From Actinokineospora xionganensis (GTDB taxonomy: Bacteria; Actinomycetota; Actinomycetes; Mycobacteriales; Pseudonocardiaceae), in the NCBI RefSeq assembly GCF_014323725.1, contig NZ_JABVED010000013.1, positions 62,288 to 126,287 on the forward strand: a stretch of DNA of 64,000 nt, in the 5' to 3' direction. The translations under genes and the position numbers were made by a program. Below, in pieces: positions 7,547 to 20,703 of the stretch. The notes beneath the pieces were generated by a model that did not search any database, was not told the origin of the DNA, and was given only the letters and a program-made list of their open reading frames with translations. Within the stretch, counting starts at the first letter, position 1; the number at the start of each line of letters is the position of its first letter.

Positions 7547-10123
7547 TCAGGGCCCCAGCAGCGGCAGCAGCGTGGGTTTCCACACCCCGTCGTGCGCTCG
7601 GGCCGTCGCGAGGCGTTCCTCCGGCACGACACCGTAGGTGGTGGTCCGCTGCCTCGACGGCCTGCCCGCCGCGGTGGCGAGGGCCTCCAGGTCGGCGATC
7701 GTCTTGTAGCTGCCGTTGTCGCTGCCCGCCATGCGGCTGATGGTCTCCTCCATCAGGGTGCCGCCGAGGTCGTTCGCCCCGCCGCGAAGCACGTCGACCA
7801 CGCCGCCGTCGCCGAGCTTGACCCAGCTGGTCTGGATGTTGGCGATCCGCCCGTGCAACAGGATCCGGGCCAGCGCGTGCACCGCGCGGTTCTCCAGGTG
7901 CGTGGGGCCCGGCCGGGCGATGCCCGCCAGGTACAGCGGCGCGTTGGTGTGGACGAACGGCAGCAGGACGAACTCGCTGAACCCGCCCGTGCGCTCCTGG
8001 GTGCGGGCGAGCAGCTTGAGGTGCGCGACCCAGTGCTCGGGCCGGTCGACGTGGCCGTACATCATCGTCGACGTCGTGGGAATGCCCAGGTCGTGCGCGG
8101 TCGTCACCACTTCGAGCCAGGTGGCGGTGGGCAGCTTGCCCTTGGTGAGCACCCACCGCACCTCGTCGTCGAGGATTTCCGCGGCCGTGCCGGGCAGCGA
8201 GTCGACACCCGCCTCCCGGGCCGCGGTCAGCCAGTCGCGGATGGACAGGTCGGTGCGGCTGGCGCCGTTGACGACCTCCATCGGCGAGAACGCGTGCACA
8301 TGCAGGCCGGGCGCGCGGCGCTTGACCTCGGCGGCGATGTCGAAGTACGCGGTGCCGGGCAGGTCGGGGTGGATGCCGCCCTGCATGCAGACCTCGGTGG
8401 CGCCCACCGACCAGGCCTCCTCGGCGCGCTGCCCGACCTGGTCCAGCGACAGCGTGTACGCGTCGGCGTCGGTGCGGCGCTGGGCGAACGCGCAGAACCG
8501 GCAGCCGGTGTAGCAGACGTTGGTGAAGTTGATGTTGCGCGTGACCACGTAGGTGACCACGTCGCCCACCGCGTCGCGGCGCAGGCCGTCGGCCAGCTCC
8601 GCCAGGGCTTCGATCTCCGCGCCCGCACCGGCCGACAGCAGAGTCAACGAGTCCGCATCGGACAGTCCGCTCGGGTCCTTCTCCGCGTGCCGCAACGCCT
8701 CCAGGAACTCCGGGCGCACGACACCGTCGGATAAGGCCGCGGCGGGACGCTGCGTGACCTGTCCGCGCAACTCGTCCCAGTCGCCGTAGACGGAGTCGAA
8801 GTCGTCGCGGCGGTCGCTCGTGCGGCCCTCGGTGTCGATCGACGTGTTCAGGTCGGTTCGGCCGGACTGGGCGAGCGAGACCTCCGGCTCCTGCCACGGC
8901 CTGCCGACCAGCGGCGCCGACTCGACGGCCAGCCCGGTGTCCGGGTCGGCCAGCGCGGCCACGTGCGCGGACAGCCGGGGGTCGAGCCACGGCTCGCCGC
9001 GGCGCAGGTACTCGGGGTAGATCGTCAGCCGCTCGGCCAGCCGGAATCCGGCCGCCGCCGTCCGCTCCGCCAGCTCGTCGATGTGCGGCCAGGGGCGTTC
9101 GGGGTTGACATGGTCCGGGGTGAGCGGTGAGACGCCGCCCCAGTCGTCGATGCCCGCGCGCACGAGGAGCTCGAACTCGCCGCCGATGAGATTCGGCGGG
9201 GCCTGGATGCGGGCCTTCGGCCCGAGGATGACCCGGGCGACGGCGACAGTCGCGGCCAACTCCTCGGCCTCCGCGTCCGGCATGCCGCGCATCGCCGTGT
9301 CGGGCTTCGCGCGAAAGTTCTGGATGATGACTTCCTGGATGCCGCCGTAGCGCCGGGACACACCGCGGATCGCGAACAGCGACTCGATCCGGTCGGCCAG
9401 AGTCTCGCCGATGCCGATCAGCACACCCGTGGTGAACGGCACAGCCGAGCGGCCCGCGTCCTCCAGCACCCGCAGCCGGACCGAGGGCTCCTTGTCCGGG
9501 GAGCCGTAGTGGGGCCCACCGGGCTCGGCCCACAGCTTCTCCGAGGTCGTCTCCAGCATCATGCCCATCGACGGCGCGACCGGCTTGAGCCGCTGCAGGT
9601 CGGTCCAGCTGAGCACGCCCGGGTTGAGGTGCGGCAGCAGGCCGGTCTCCTCCAACACCCGGATGGCCATCGCGCGGACATAGGACAGCGTGTCGGGGTA
9701 GCCGGCGGCTTCCAGCCAGTCCGCGGCGGCGTCCCAGCGGTCCTCCGGCCGGTCGCCTAGGGTGAACAGCGCTTCCTTGCAGCCCATCGCCGCGCCTGCG
9801 CGCGCGATCTCCAGGACCTCGTCGGGGCTCAGGAACGGCGCGGGAAGGCGGTGCGGGACCGTGGCGAACGTGCAGTAGTGGCAGCGGTCGCGGCACAGCC
9901 GGGTCAGCGGGATGAAGACCTTGCGCGAGTACGTGATGACCCCGGGCCGCCCGGCCGCCTCCAGACCCGCGTCGCGGATGCGGGAGGCGGTGTCGTACAG
10001 GTCGTCGAGGTGCTCGCCGCGAGCGTGCAGCAGCACCTCGGCTTCGACCTGGTCAAGCGTGACACCGTCGCGCGCTCGGCGCAGGGCTCGACGCAGCGCG
10101 GACTCGGCGGGCACACGGATCAC
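7547..10123 (-). CDS. fbiC: FO synthase FbiC (fused CofG/CofH), F420 biosynthesis
   Basis: 858-residue bifunctional radical-SAM enzyme that makes 7,8-didemethyl-8-hydroxy-5-deazariboflavin (FO), the chromophore of coenzyme F420, from tyrosine and a pyrimidine precursor. Two radical-SAM clusters are visible: CRDRCHYC in the N-terminal CofG-like half and CYTGCRFC in the C-terminal CofH-like half, each a CX3CX2C motif. Both halves are full length. The GTG at 10123 is preferred because GGAGG lies 5 nt upstream; an upstream in-frame TTG at 10150 lacks one. It implies that the organism makes F420. It stands alone, with the DeoR gene 151 bp downstream. Confidence 0.96.
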   Translation of the reverse strand: MIRVPAESALRRALRRARDGVTLDQVEAEVLLHARGEHLDDLYDTASRIRDAGLEAAGRPGVITYSRKVFIPLTRLCRDRCHYCTFATVPHRLPAPFLSPDEVLEIARAGAAMGCKEALFTLGDRPEDRWDAAADWLEAAGYPDTLSYVRAMAIRVLEETGLLPHLNPGVLSWTDLQRLKPVAPSMGMMLETTSEKLWAEPGGPHYGSPDKEPSVRLRVLEDAGRSAVPFTTGVLIGIGETLADRIESLFAIRGVSRRYGGIQEVIIQNFRAKPDTAMRGMPDAEAEELAATVAVARVILGPKARIQAPPNLIGGEFELLVRAGIDDWGGVSPLTPDHVNPERPWPHIDELAERTAAAGFRLAERLTIYPEYLRRGEPWLDPRLSAHVAALADPDTGLAVESAPLVGRPWQEPEVSLAQSGRTDLNTSIDTEGRTSDRRDDFDSVYGDWDELRGQVTQRPAAALSDGVVRPEFLEALRHAEKDPSGLSDADSLTLLSAGAGAEIEALAELADGLRRDAVGDVVTYVVTRNINFTNVCYTGCRFCAFAQRRTDADAYTLSLDQVGQRAEEAWSVGATEVCMQGGIHPDLPGTAYFDIAAEVKRRAPGLHVHAFSPMEVVNGASRTDLSIRDWLTAAREAGVDSLPGTAAEILDDEVRWVLTKGKLPTATWLEVVTTAHDLGIPTTSTMMYGHVDRPEHWVAHLKLLARTQERTGGFSEFVLLPFVHTNAPLYLAGIARPGPTHLENRAVHALARILLHGRIANIQTSWVKLGDGGVVDVLRGGANDLGGTLMEETISRMAGSDNGSYKTIADLEALATAAGRPSRQRTTTYGVVPEERLATARAHDGVWKPTLLPLLGP

Positions 10124-10219
10124 GGACACCTCCACGGGACTTTGTCCCAACCTAATAGGAGGTCAGGACAAAACCCGCGTCCCGCGGAGCAGTCGGACGT
10201 GACCCGCGCCTCAGTGGGC

Positions 10220-10792
10220 TCAGCCGGGCAGCACGCCCGCCAGCGCCTTGCGGGCCTTGCGCGGCGCCTCGGCCACCGTCTCGGTCACCGACTCACCCGC
10301 GTCATGGGCCCATTCGCCCAGCTCATGAGCCCGCTTGTTGACCTGGCGGGTGGCCCGCCGAGCCCGCCAGCCCAGCGACGGCTTGCCCTCGGTGTCGCCC
10401 ACGGCCAGCAGCAGGCCGCCGAGCAGCCCGACGTTCTTCATGAAGTGGATCCGCTGGTTGGTCGCGACCGCGCTGTCCTTCTCGTCCCAGAAGCGGTGCG
10501 TGGCCAACGTGGTCGGCACCAGGCTCCCCGCGAGCAGTAGCGACGCGGCCCGCGGGAACTTGTTCAGGGCGAGCGCCACCCCCGCGCCGACCTTGACCGC
10601 GCCGTCGATCTTCACCAGGGTCTGCGGGTCGGTCGGCACCTGGGCGGGCAGCCGGTCGCCCGCCGTGCCGATCATGGTGTCCAGCAACGGCTTCGCCGCC
10701 TCCGCGTGTGCCGCCGGGTTGCGCAACGCCTCGATCCCGCCGGAGATGAAGATCGCGGCGAGCATCGGTCGGGCCAGCCTGCGCAGGATCAT
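10220..10792 (-). CDS. DoxX-family membrane protein
   Basis: 190 residues. The start MILRRLARPMLAAIFISGGI is a typical DoxX first helix, followed by further hydrophobic segments (VKVGAGVALALNKF; AASLLLAGSLVPTTLATHRF; VGLLGGLLLAV) and a basic C-terminal tail. DoxX proteins are small four-helix membrane proteins, some implicated in redox homeostasis. ATG 10792 was chosen at the family-typical N-terminus. It lies 13 bp downstream of the hemerythrin-domain gene, so the two are likely co-transcribed. Confidence 0.85.
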   Translation of the reverse strand: MILRRLARPMLAAIFISGGIEALRNPAAHAEAAKPLLDTMIGTAGDRLPAQVPTDPQTLVKIDGAVKVGAGVALALNKFPRAASLLLAGSLVPTTLATHRFWDEKDSAVATNQRIHFMKNVGLLGGLLLAVGDTEGKPSLGWRARRATRQVNKRAHELGEWAHDAGESVTETVAEAPRKARKALAGVLPG

Positions 10793-10805
10793 CGTTCTCG
10801 TCCTC

Positions 10806-11312
10806 TCACTCGTCGATCCGGTCCTCGGTGCGCGCCGCCAGTTCGCGGACGTACTCCAGGTCCCCGCACCCCGCGGCGATCCGGTCCTCACGCGCCTCGG
10901 CGAACTTCGTCCCCAGTTCGGCGCGCCGCTCGTCGGGCACCGTGTCGCGGGCGTCGTTGAGGATCGTCCGCTCCTCCTCGTCGAGGTGGTGGTTGATTGC
11001 CTCGACCAGCTTCTGCAGGTGGTCTTCCCACTCCTCGGAGGAGGTGTCCTCGATCTCGAGGAGGGCCAGCAGCGCCTGGTGCCCCTCCGCGTGCTCCTCC
11101 GCGCCGTGCTCGACCTCTTCGGCGTCGATCTTGCGGAACTTCCGCAGCGCCGGGTAGACCTCGGCCTCCTCGGCCTCGGCGTGCGCGACCAGGCGGGTGG
11201 ACAACTCGGCCAGCACCTTCGCCCGGTCGTTCGTGTCGTCCCGCAGGTCTCGGAACAGGTCCTCGAAGAGCCGGTGGTCAGCGAGGATCAGTTCGATCAC
11301 GTCGTCGGTCAT
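10806..11312 (-). CDS. Hemerythrin HHE-domain protein
   Basis: 168 residues with paired His/Glu iron-ligand motifs: LILADHRLFEDLF (H near residue 13), RLVAHAEAEEAEVYPAL (H and E), HAEGHQALL and INHHLDEEERTI. This is the DUF/hemerythrin HHE pattern that coordinates a di-iron site, binding O2 or NO or acting in redox sensing. It is highly acidic and soluble. It is preceded by a terminator hairpin for the upstream gene and followed closely by the DoxX gene. Confidence 0.92.
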   Translation of the reverse strand: MTDDVIELILADHRLFEDLFRDLRDDTNDRAKVLAELSTRLVAHAEAEEAEVYPALRKFRKIDAEEVEHGAEEHAEGHQALLALLEIEDTSSEEWEDHLQKLVEAINHHLDEEERTILNDARDTVPDERRAELGTKFAEAREDRIAAGCGDLEYVRELAARTEDRIDE

Positions 11313-11343
11313 CTCAATCCCTTCGCCGTCTGAAGACCGGGGT

Positions 11344-11362
11344 ACCCGCGCGCGGCGCGGGT
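11344..11362 (-). terminator. Hairpin terminator downstream of the DapA-family gene
   Basis: ACCCGCGC-GCG-GCGCGGGT is a perfect 8-bp stem with a 3-nt loop between the stop of the DapA-like gene (11373) and the start of the hemerythrin gene (11312). It has no U-tract, as usual in GC-rich actinomycetes. Confidence 0.6.
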
Positions 11363-11372
11363 CAACCGTCAG

Positions 11373-12251
11373 TCACGGTAGGTCGAACGCGAGGCGCGCG
11401 CTCGCCGACGCTAGTGCCGACGCCGACGCGGGCAAGAGCGGAAGCCGCACCGCGGGGGTGGCGATTCGGCCCTGGTCGTGCAGGACCGCCTTGATCACCG
11501 CGGGGTTGGGCTCGGCGAACAGAGCGGCGGAGAGATCAGCCAATCGGTGGCCCAGGACGCGGGCCCGCTCGACGTCGCCCTTGGCCCAGGCGTCGACCAG
11601 TTCGACGTGGGCCGCGGTGCGCACATGAGCGGAGGCGAGGATGCCGCCTTCGGCGCCGAGGGCGAGCAGCGGTCCGGCGAGGACGTCGTCACCCGCGAGC
11701 ACGGCGAAGCCTGCTGGGCGATGGGCCAGAATCGCGATCGTGGCGGCGTCGAGCGCGCCGACGCTGTGCTTGGTGCCGATGATTCCGGGGATCTCGGCTA
11801 TGCGGAGGACTGTTTCGGCGGAGAGGGTGAGGGCTGTTCGGTAGGGGACGTTGTAGACGATCAGGGGGACTGGGCTGTTCTTCGCGAGGACGCGGAAGTG
11901 CTCGACCACGCCTTCCTCGCTGGGGCGGGTGAAGGGTGGGACGAGGGTGAGGGCGGCCGCTGCCTCCGGGAGTTCGTTGAGGGCTCGCACGGCGGCCGCG
12001 GTTGCGTTGCCTCCGGCGCCGATGATCAGGGGGACGTGGCGTTCTCGGGCCACTTCCGCGCAGATTTCGATGACTGTGGCGCGTTCTTGGGGGTCGAGAG
12101 TTGCTACCTCGGCTGTGGTTCCGAGGGCGACCAGGCCGGTGGCGCCGTCCGTCAGGACTTCGTGGGCGAGCGCTGCCAGGGAGCGGCGGTCGACCTGATC
12201 ATCTGCGGTGAAGGGGGTGATCAGTGGGACGAAGATGCCTGTGAGGTTCAT
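11373..12251 (-). CDS. Dihydrodipicolinate synthase-family lyase/aldolase
   Basis: 292-residue TIM-barrel class I aldolase of the DapA/NanA superfamily. Catalytic features are visible: GTTAE (substrate carboxylate loop), IVYNVPYRT (the Tyr) and IIGTKHSVG (the Schiff-base Lys). The C-terminus ends in an Ala/Ser-rich stretch. The gene stands alone next to the cobalamin cluster and not in a lysine operon, and the substrate loop does not allow a choice between dihydrodipicolinate synthase and another pyruvate- or keto-acid lyase. The name dapA is therefore not assigned. A terminator follows at 11344. Confidence 0.85.
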   Translation of the reverse strand: MNLTGIFVPLITPFTADDQVDRRSLAALAHEVLTDGATGLVALGTTAEVATLDPQERATVIEICAEVARERHVPLIIGAGGNATAAAVRALNELPEAAAALTLVPPFTRPSEEGVVEHFRVLAKNSPVPLIVYNVPYRTALTLSAETVLRIAEIPGIIGTKHSVGALDAATIAILAHRPAGFAVLAGDDVLAGPLLALGAEGGILASAHVRTAAHVELVDAWAKGDVERARVLGHRLADLSAALFAEPNPAVIKAVLHDQGRIATPAVRLPLLPASASALASASARLAFDLP

Positions 12252-12438
12252 GTCTTCGACACTGGTGGCTTTTGTGTCCCTGCACCAGTTCGCGTTGCTT
12301 CACAGGGTCGTTAGCGGGGGGTGCCTGTTTGGCTGTTGCGTTCTATTGGTGGTCAGGTCGGGCCGCCGCCTGCTCGCTGGTGGGATCGGCCCGTCTGCTT
12401 CCGCGTCTCGGGCCGAATCCACAGCCATCGCTACTGCA

Positions 12439-16023
<3,585 letters not shown>

Positions 16024-16060
16024 GAGGCCCTTCCTGGGGTCCGCGCCCCGGGTCGTGGTC

Positions 16061-16158
16061 GCGATGACGGGAGTTCCTGGCTTTCCGGGGAAGCGATTCC
16101 CCGGTGACAGTGGCGGGACCGCGCCGGATTCGCACCGGCTTCCTCCACCTGCCATCGC
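16061..16158 (-). promoter_or_regulatory. Cobalamin riboswitch upstream of cobN
   Basis: Read on the - strand, it has the conserved elements GGAAGCCGGTGCGAATCCGG, the core GGTCCCGCCACTGT with CACCGGGG, and AGCCAGGA near the 3' end. A closing P1 helix pairs 16153-16158 with 16061-16066 (GCGATG/CATCGC). It lies 37 nt before the cobN ATG and should reduce cobN expression when adenosyl- or methylcobalamin is abundant. Confidence 0.93.
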
Positions 16159-16174
16159 AGTGTCGGGCTCACCC

Positions 16175-16180
16175 TATATT
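16175..16180 (+). promoter_or_regulatory. -10 element for a leaderless cobG transcript
   Basis: TATATT, a strong -10 hexamer, ends 6 nt before the cobG GTG at 16187, which puts the expected transcription start at or next to the start codon. The AT-rich spot is shared with the divergent cobN riboswitch promoter region. I see no convincing -35. Confidence 0.55.
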
Positions 16181-16186
16181 CGGTCG

Positions 16187-17242
16187 GTGCCTATCTCCCA
16201 CCGCCGCTCGGGTGCCGACGCCTGCCCGGGCGCGCTCGACGTCCACCGGGCTGCTGACGGTGGCCTGGCGCGGGTGCGGATCCCGGGCGGTCGACTGACG
16301 TTCGCGCAGCTCAGGGCCGTCGCAGAAGCGTCTGCTGACCTGGGCGACGGGGTATTGGAGTTGACCTCCCGGGCGAACCTTCAGGTGCGCGGTTTGGCCG
16401 AGGGCGCCGAGGTCGAGTTGGGCGCACGGCTGGCCGAAGCGGGCCTGCTGCCGTCGCTGACGCACGAGAAAGTGCGCAACATCATGTCTTCGCCGCTGGG
16501 CGATCCCGGCTTGGCCGCCGAACTGGACGCCGAGCTGTGTGCGACGCCGGAGTTGGCGGCACTGTCCGGCCGGTTCCTGTTCGTCTTCGACGACGGCCGC
16601 GGCGACGTGGCGTGGCTGGGCGCGGACGTCGCCGCCCTGCCGGTGGGCGCGGAGGTCGCGATCTTGCTCGGCGGAGCGGACCACGGCGTCCGGGTGCCGC
16701 GGCCGGACGTGGTCTCGACGATGCTGGCGTGTGCCCGCACGTTCCTCGAACTGCGCGCCGAGCAGTGGCGGGTCTCCGAGTTGGACGCGAGCGCCATCGC
16801 CGCACGGTTCCCCACCACGACCGACCGCGTCGAGCCGGGTGCGCCCGCCGTGGTCGGCCCGGTGGGTCCCGTCGAGTTCGCCGATGGCACGGCCGGGTTC
16901 GGTGTCGCGGTCCCCTTGGGCCGGTTGACCTCCGAGCAGGCGCTGAGGCTGGGCCGTGACGTCGTGGTGACTCCGTGGCGCGGTCTGGTGGTCACCGGGC
17001 CGGAGCCCGACGTGCCCGATTTGATCACCGACCCCGCTTCGCCGTGGGTCGGGGTCACCGCGTGCACCGGGCGGCCCGGCTGCGCGAAATCCCTGGCCGA
17101 CGTCCGCGCGGACGCCCGGCCCCTTGACCGACCCGCGCACTGGTCCGGCTGCGCTCGGCGCTGCGGACGACCCGCGGGCGAGGTGATCGACGTGGTGGCC
17201 ACCGAGAGCGGCTACCAGGTGTCTGGAAGGCAGGAACCTTGA
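16187..17242 (+). CDS. cobG: Precorrin-3B synthase CobG
   Basis: 351-residue siroheme/[4Fe-4S] protein of the nitrite/sulfite reductase family that uses O2 to convert precorrin-3A to precorrin-3B, marking the aerobic route. The start [20 protein letters not shown] matches the family N-terminus, [12 protein letters not shown] is the conserved siroheme-fold segment, and [11 protein letters not shown] plus SGCARRC supply the cluster cysteines. GTG 16187 fits both homology and a leaderless promoter; longer frames run into the cobN riboswitch on the other strand. It is the first gene of cobG-cobH-cobIJ, with an overlapping cobH start. Confidence 0.93.
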   Translation: MPISHRRSGADACPGALDVHRAADGGLARVRIPGGRLTFAQLRAVAEASADLGDGVLELTSRANLQVRGLAEGAEVELGARLAEAGLLPSLTHEKVRNIMSSPLGDPGLAAELDAELCATPELAALSGRFLFVFDDGRGDVAWLGADVAALPVGAEVAILLGGADHGVRVPRPDVVSTMLACARTFLELRAEQWRVSELDASAIAARFPTTTDRVEPGAPAVVGPVGPVEFADGTAGFGVAVPLGRLTSEQALRLGRDVVVTPWRGLVVTGPEPDVPDLITDPASPWVGVTACTGRPGCAKSLADVRADARPLDRPAHWSGCARRCGRPAGEVIDVVATESGYQVSGRQEP

Positions 17243-17862
17243 TCGACTACATCCGGGACGGCGCGGAGATCTACCGCCGCTCGTTCGCCACGATCCGGGC
17301 CGAGGCGGATCTCGCCGGGCTGCCCGAGGACGTGGCCCGCGTCGCGGTCCGCATGATCCACGCCTGCGGCATGGTCGACTTGGTGCGCGACCTCGCTTAC
17401 TCCCCCGACGTCGTCCGGGCCGCCCGCACGGCCCTGCTCGACGGCGCTCCGGTCCTGTGCGACGCGCACATGGTCGCCTCCGGGGTCACGCGCAAGCGGT
17501 TGCCCGCGGACAACGAGATCCTCTGCACCCTGTCGGACCCGAGCGTCCCCGACCTGGCGTCTACTTTGGACAACACGCGCAGCGCGGCGGCCATGGAGCT
17601 GTGGCGCGACAGGCTCGAAGGCTCCGTGGTGGCGATCGGCAATGCCCCGACCGCGCTGTTCCGCCTGCTGGAGATGATCGACGAAGGCGCGGGCAAGCCG
17701 GCGGCCGTTCTCGGCCTGCCGGTGGGCTTCATCGGGGCGGCAGAGTCGAAGGAAGCTTTGGCGGCACACGGAAGCGTGCCGTACCTGGTGGTTCGCGGGC
17801 GGCGGGGCGGCAGCGCCATGGCCGTGGCCGCGATCAACGCGATCGCGAGTGAGCTGGAATGA
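17239..17862 (+). CDS. cobH: Precorrin-8X methylmutase CobH
   Basis: 207 residues; moves the C11 methyl group to C12, turning precorrin-8X into hydrogenobyrinate. The catalytic His is His41 in [13 protein letters not shown], and the family segments [12 protein letters not shown] and [12 protein letters not shown] are present. Translation starts at TTG 17239, which overlaps the cobG stop (TTGA), with AAGGCAGGA as ribosome-binding site. The stop overlaps the cobIJ ATG. Confidence 0.96.
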   Translation: MIDYIRDGAEIYRRSFATIRAEADLAGLPEDVARVAVRMIHACGMVDLVRDLAYSPDVVRAARTALLDGAPVLCDAHMVASGVTRKRLPADNEILCTLSDPSVPDLASTLDNTRSAAAMELWRDRLEGSVVAIGNAPTALFRLLEMIDEGAGKPAAVLGLPVGFIGAAESKEALAAHGSVPYLVVRGRRGGSAMAVAAINAIASELE

Positions 17863-19367
17863 CGGGCACCCTGTACGGAGTCGGGCTCGGCCCCGGCGAC
17901 CCGGAACTGATGACGGTCAAGGCCGCGCGGCTGATCGGCGAAGCCGACGTGATCGCCTACCACAGCGCCCGCCACGGCAAGTCGATCGCGCGTGGTGTGG
18001 CCGCGAAGTACTTGCGGGAAGGACAGATCGAGGAACAGTTGGTCTACCCGCTGACCGTCGAGACCACCGACCACCCGGGCGGCTACGCGGGCGCCATGGC
18101 GGAGTTCTACGAGCAGAGCGCTGCCCGGTTGGCCGTGCACCTGGACGCGGGCCGCGATGTCGTGGTCCTGGCCGAGGGCGACCCGCTGTTCTACGGCTCG
18201 TACATGCACATGCACAAGCGGCTGTGCGACCGGTACAAGACCGAGGTCGTCCCCGGCGTCACGTCGGTGAGCGCGGCGGCGGCGGTCCTGGGCAGGCCGC
18301 TGGTCGAGGGCGAGGAAGTCCTGACCGTGCTGCCCGGAACCCTGCCCGAGGAGGACCTCGCCCGACACCTCGCGGCCACGGACTCGGCAGCGGTGATGAA
18401 GCTGGGCCGCACCTTCGGCAAGGTCCGCGCGGCCTTCGAGGCGGCGGGCAAGCTTGACCGGGCGCTGTATGTGGAACGCGCGACCTGGGACCAGGGCCGC
18501 AGCATGCCGCTGTCCGAAGTGGACCCGACCACGGTTCCATACTTCTCGCTGGCGCTGCTGCCCAGCCCGATCAACGACGGGGTCGCAGGGCGGGCCGCCG
18601 CACCGGTGCCGACGGAGTCGGTCGGCGAGGTCGTCGTGGTCGGCACCGGGCCGGCGGGCCGACCGTGGCTCACCCCCGAAGCACAGGACGCTTTGGCCAC
18701 GGCCGACGACCTGGTCGGCTACGTCACCTACCTCGACCGCGTGCCCCCGAACCCGCGTCAGCGAAGGCACGCCTCGGACAACCAGGTCGAGGCAGAGCGC
18801 GCCGCGTTCGCCTTGGACCTGGCCAAGCGCGGCAGGCGCGTGGCGGTCGTGTCCTCGGGCGACCCAGGCGTGTTCGCCATGGCCGCCGCCGTGCTGGAGG
18901 TGGCCGGCGATCCACAGTGGATGGATGTGCCGGTGCGAATCCTTCCCGGCCTCACCGCCGCGCAGGCGGTGGCCAGCCGGGTCGGCGCGCCCTTGGGCCA
19001 CGACTTCTGCACTATCTCGCTGTCGGATCGACTGAAGCCATGGGACGTCATCACCAATCGCCTCGACGCGGTGGCGGCAGCCGACTTGGTGATCGCCATT
19101 TACAACCCGGCATCGAAATCCCGCACCTGGCAACTCGGCGAAGCAAGGGATCTACTACTCAAGCACCGCAAGCCTGACACCCCGGTCGTCATCGGCCGTG
19201 ACGTCGGCGGCCCAGAGGAGACAATCCGTATCATTGGTCTGGAAGACCTGGACCCAACCACGGTCGACATGCGCTGTCTCCTCCTGATCGGCTCATCACA
19301 AACACGAGTAGTCGACCGGGGCAACGGCTCGCGAGTGGTCTTCACCCCCCGCACCTACCCCGGCTAG
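17859..19367 (+). CDS. cobIJ: Fused precorrin-2 C20- and precorrin-3B C17-methyltransferase CobIJ
   Basis: 502 residues made of two tetrapyrrole methylase domains. CobI is residues 1 to about 245 ([31 protein letters not shown]) and CobJ about 255 to 502 ([44 protein letters not shown]). It adds the C20 methyl before CobG acts and the C17 methyl with ring contraction after it. The fusion is common in actinobacteria. ATG 17859 overlaps the cobH stop. It is the last gene of the operon, followed by a 146-bp inverted repeat between convergent genes. Confidence 0.96.
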   Translation: MTGTLYGVGLGPGDPELMTVKAARLIGEADVIAYHSARHGKSIARGVAAKYLREGQIEEQLVYPLTVETTDHPGGYAGAMAEFYEQSAARLAVHLDAGRDVVVLAEGDPLFYGSYMHMHKRLCDRYKTEVVPGVTSVSAAAAVLGRPLVEGEEVLTVLPGTLPEEDLARHLAATDSAAVMKLGRTFGKVRAAFEAAGKLDRALYVERATWDQGRSMPLSEVDPTTVPYFSLALLPSPINDGVAGRAAAPVPTESVGEVVVVGTGPAGRPWLTPEAQDALATADDLVGYVTYLDRVPPNPRQRRHASDNQVEAERAAFALDLAKRGRRVAVVSSGDPGVFAMAAAVLEVAGDPQWMDVPVRILPGLTAAQAVASRVGAPLGHDFCTISLSDRLKPWDVITNRLDAVAAADLVIAIYNPASKSRTWQLGEARDLLLKHRKPDTPVVIGRDVGGPEETIRIIGLEDLDPTTVDMRCLLLIGSSQTRVVDRGNGSRVVFTPRTYPG

Positions 19368-19414
19368 CCGACACCTATCCCAAGCCCCACGAAACGCAAC
19401 GGGCCCACGCAACG

Positions 19415-19560
19415 GCCTGTTTGGGTGGCGTGGCATCTTTGGGGGTGAAGAAAGACCCCTGAACTTACGGTGTTCGTGGGCCGAAGGCTCCCCACTCGCT
19501 CTCCACGACAGGGGTCTTTCTTCGTAGGGGCCACAAAGAAACCACTCCACCCAAACAGGC
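19415..19560. repeat. 146-bp imperfect inverted repeat between convergent genes
   Basis: The left arm 19415-19465 and right arm 19507-19560 are inverted. The outer 14 bp are perfect (GCCTGTTTGGGTGG), followed after one mismatch by GTGG. An inner 15 bp are perfect (GAAGAAAGACCCCTG at 19447-19461 against 19509-19523). The arms differ by about five nucleotides of insertion between these blocks. The centre holds a small GTGGG/CCCAC hairpin. It fills the space between cobIJ and the SWIM gene, so a bidirectional terminator is possible, but size and arm structure also suit a MITE-like element. Confidence 0.8.
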
Positions 19561-19569
19561 ACCCCGACC

Positions 19570-20703
19570 TCAGGCGAGCACAGCGATCAAGGCAGCAGCG
19601 ACATCAGCCTGAGGCGGAGCGGCAGGCCACCACTCCCCACCTCGGTCCCGATACGGATACCAACGCTCATCCCGCCCCAACCGAAGCTGCACCTCCCCCA
19701 CAGTCCACCGATTGCGATACACCGCAACGGAACGTTCCGCGACAGAAGCCAAAGCATCATCCGCGCGAGCACGGGATGCAGCAGGCGGCTGCCAGGAAGT
19801 CTCCAACACCCGCAACCCCTGCTCCCCACCATTGCGCCAAGCAGCGACCGCCCGATCAAGCCCCTCAACCGACCGCAGCCGAGCTTCCGCGGCCGGATAG
19901 GTCGCCGCGTAGCGAATCGCGTCAGGTCGGCGCGCGAGGTCGAGGACGTCGCCGGTCAGCATCTCGCGGGCACGAGCAGCCGCGTCGGTCGCGAGCAGCT
20001 CCAAGGCTTCCGGATCGATGCCCTCGGCAATCGGAACCGACAACACAGTCGGCTGACCGTCAGGAATCGGCGGCGGCTCCGGCAGCCCCACCGGCAACCG
20101 AGCGAAGACCTCAGTCGCCTGCTCCGTCACAGCTGGAACGGAACGACCATGCAGATCGCCCAACAACTCCGCCTCATCCTTGCCGCGCAGCAGGAGCAGC
20201 ACGAACGGATCAGCGTCCAACAGCCAGGACACCTGATACGCCAGGGCCGCCGCGTGACGGCACGGCATCTCCCAGCCCGGACACGAGCAGTCCGGGTCGA
20301 GGTCACCGATGTCCGGCAGCAGCCGCACGCCCGCGTCCGCCGCCGCGTCCACCAGTTCGGCAGGCACGTCCCGGTCGAGCAGAGCGGCGATGTGACCGGC
20401 CTGCACCGCGACCTGATCGAGAAACCGCCGCCATTCGGCTTCCGACAACGGTTCCAGCCGCATCACCGTCTGATACGACGTGTCGTCCTCGTAGTCGCGC
20501 ACGGTCGCCGCGAGCCGACCAGGGCTGACCGTGATCGACCCGACGTACCCGGTGTACGCGTACTTGCGCCCCTGCCGCAGTTGCTGCTCGTCGAGCGCCG
20601 AGTCCTCCATGGCCTTGATCCACGCCCGCCCCCACCAGGTGCGCGCGAAGTGGCCCGGACGCCGCTTGGCGGGTGGGAAGGCGGGGAATCCGCGGGCTGT
20701 CAT
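19570..20703 (-). CDS. SWIM zinc-finger protein, partner of the SNF2 helicase
   Basis: 377 residues with a SWIM zinc finger, CxCx6CxH, at Cys139, Cys141, Cys148 and His150 (DCSCPGWEMPCRHAAALAYQ). N-terminally it has the conserved FARTWWGRAWIKAMED segment seen in SWIM proteins encoded beside SNF2 ATPases. SWIM fingers bind DNA or protein. ATG 20703 overlaps the helicase stop (ATGA), so the two are made together and probably form a complex. I chose this start because the conserved N-terminus follows it directly. Biological role unknown. Confidence 0.88.
   Translation of the reverse strand: MTARGFPAFPPAKRRPGHFARTWWGRAWIKAMEDSALDEQQLRQGRKYAYTGYVGSITVSPGRLAATVRDYEDDTSYQTVMRLEPLSEAEWRRFLDQVAVQAGHIAALLDRDVPAELVDAAADAGVRLLPDIGDLDPDCSCPGWEMPCRHAAALAYQVSWLLDADPFVLLLLRGKDEAELLGDLHGRSVPAVTEQATEVFARLPVGLPEPPPIPDGQPTVLSVPIAEGIDPEALELLATDAAARAREMLTGDVLDLARRPDAIRYAATYPAAEARLRSVEGLDRAVAAWRNGGEQGLRVLETSWQPPAASRARADDALASVAERSVAVYRNRWTVGEVQLRLGRDERWYPYRDRGGEWWPAAPPQADVAAALIAVLA

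Noticed and set aside
11373-12251. Assignment as lysine-pathway dapA
   Set aside because: Fold and Schiff-base Lys fit the superfamily, but there is no lysine gene context and substrate residues cannot be judged by eye.
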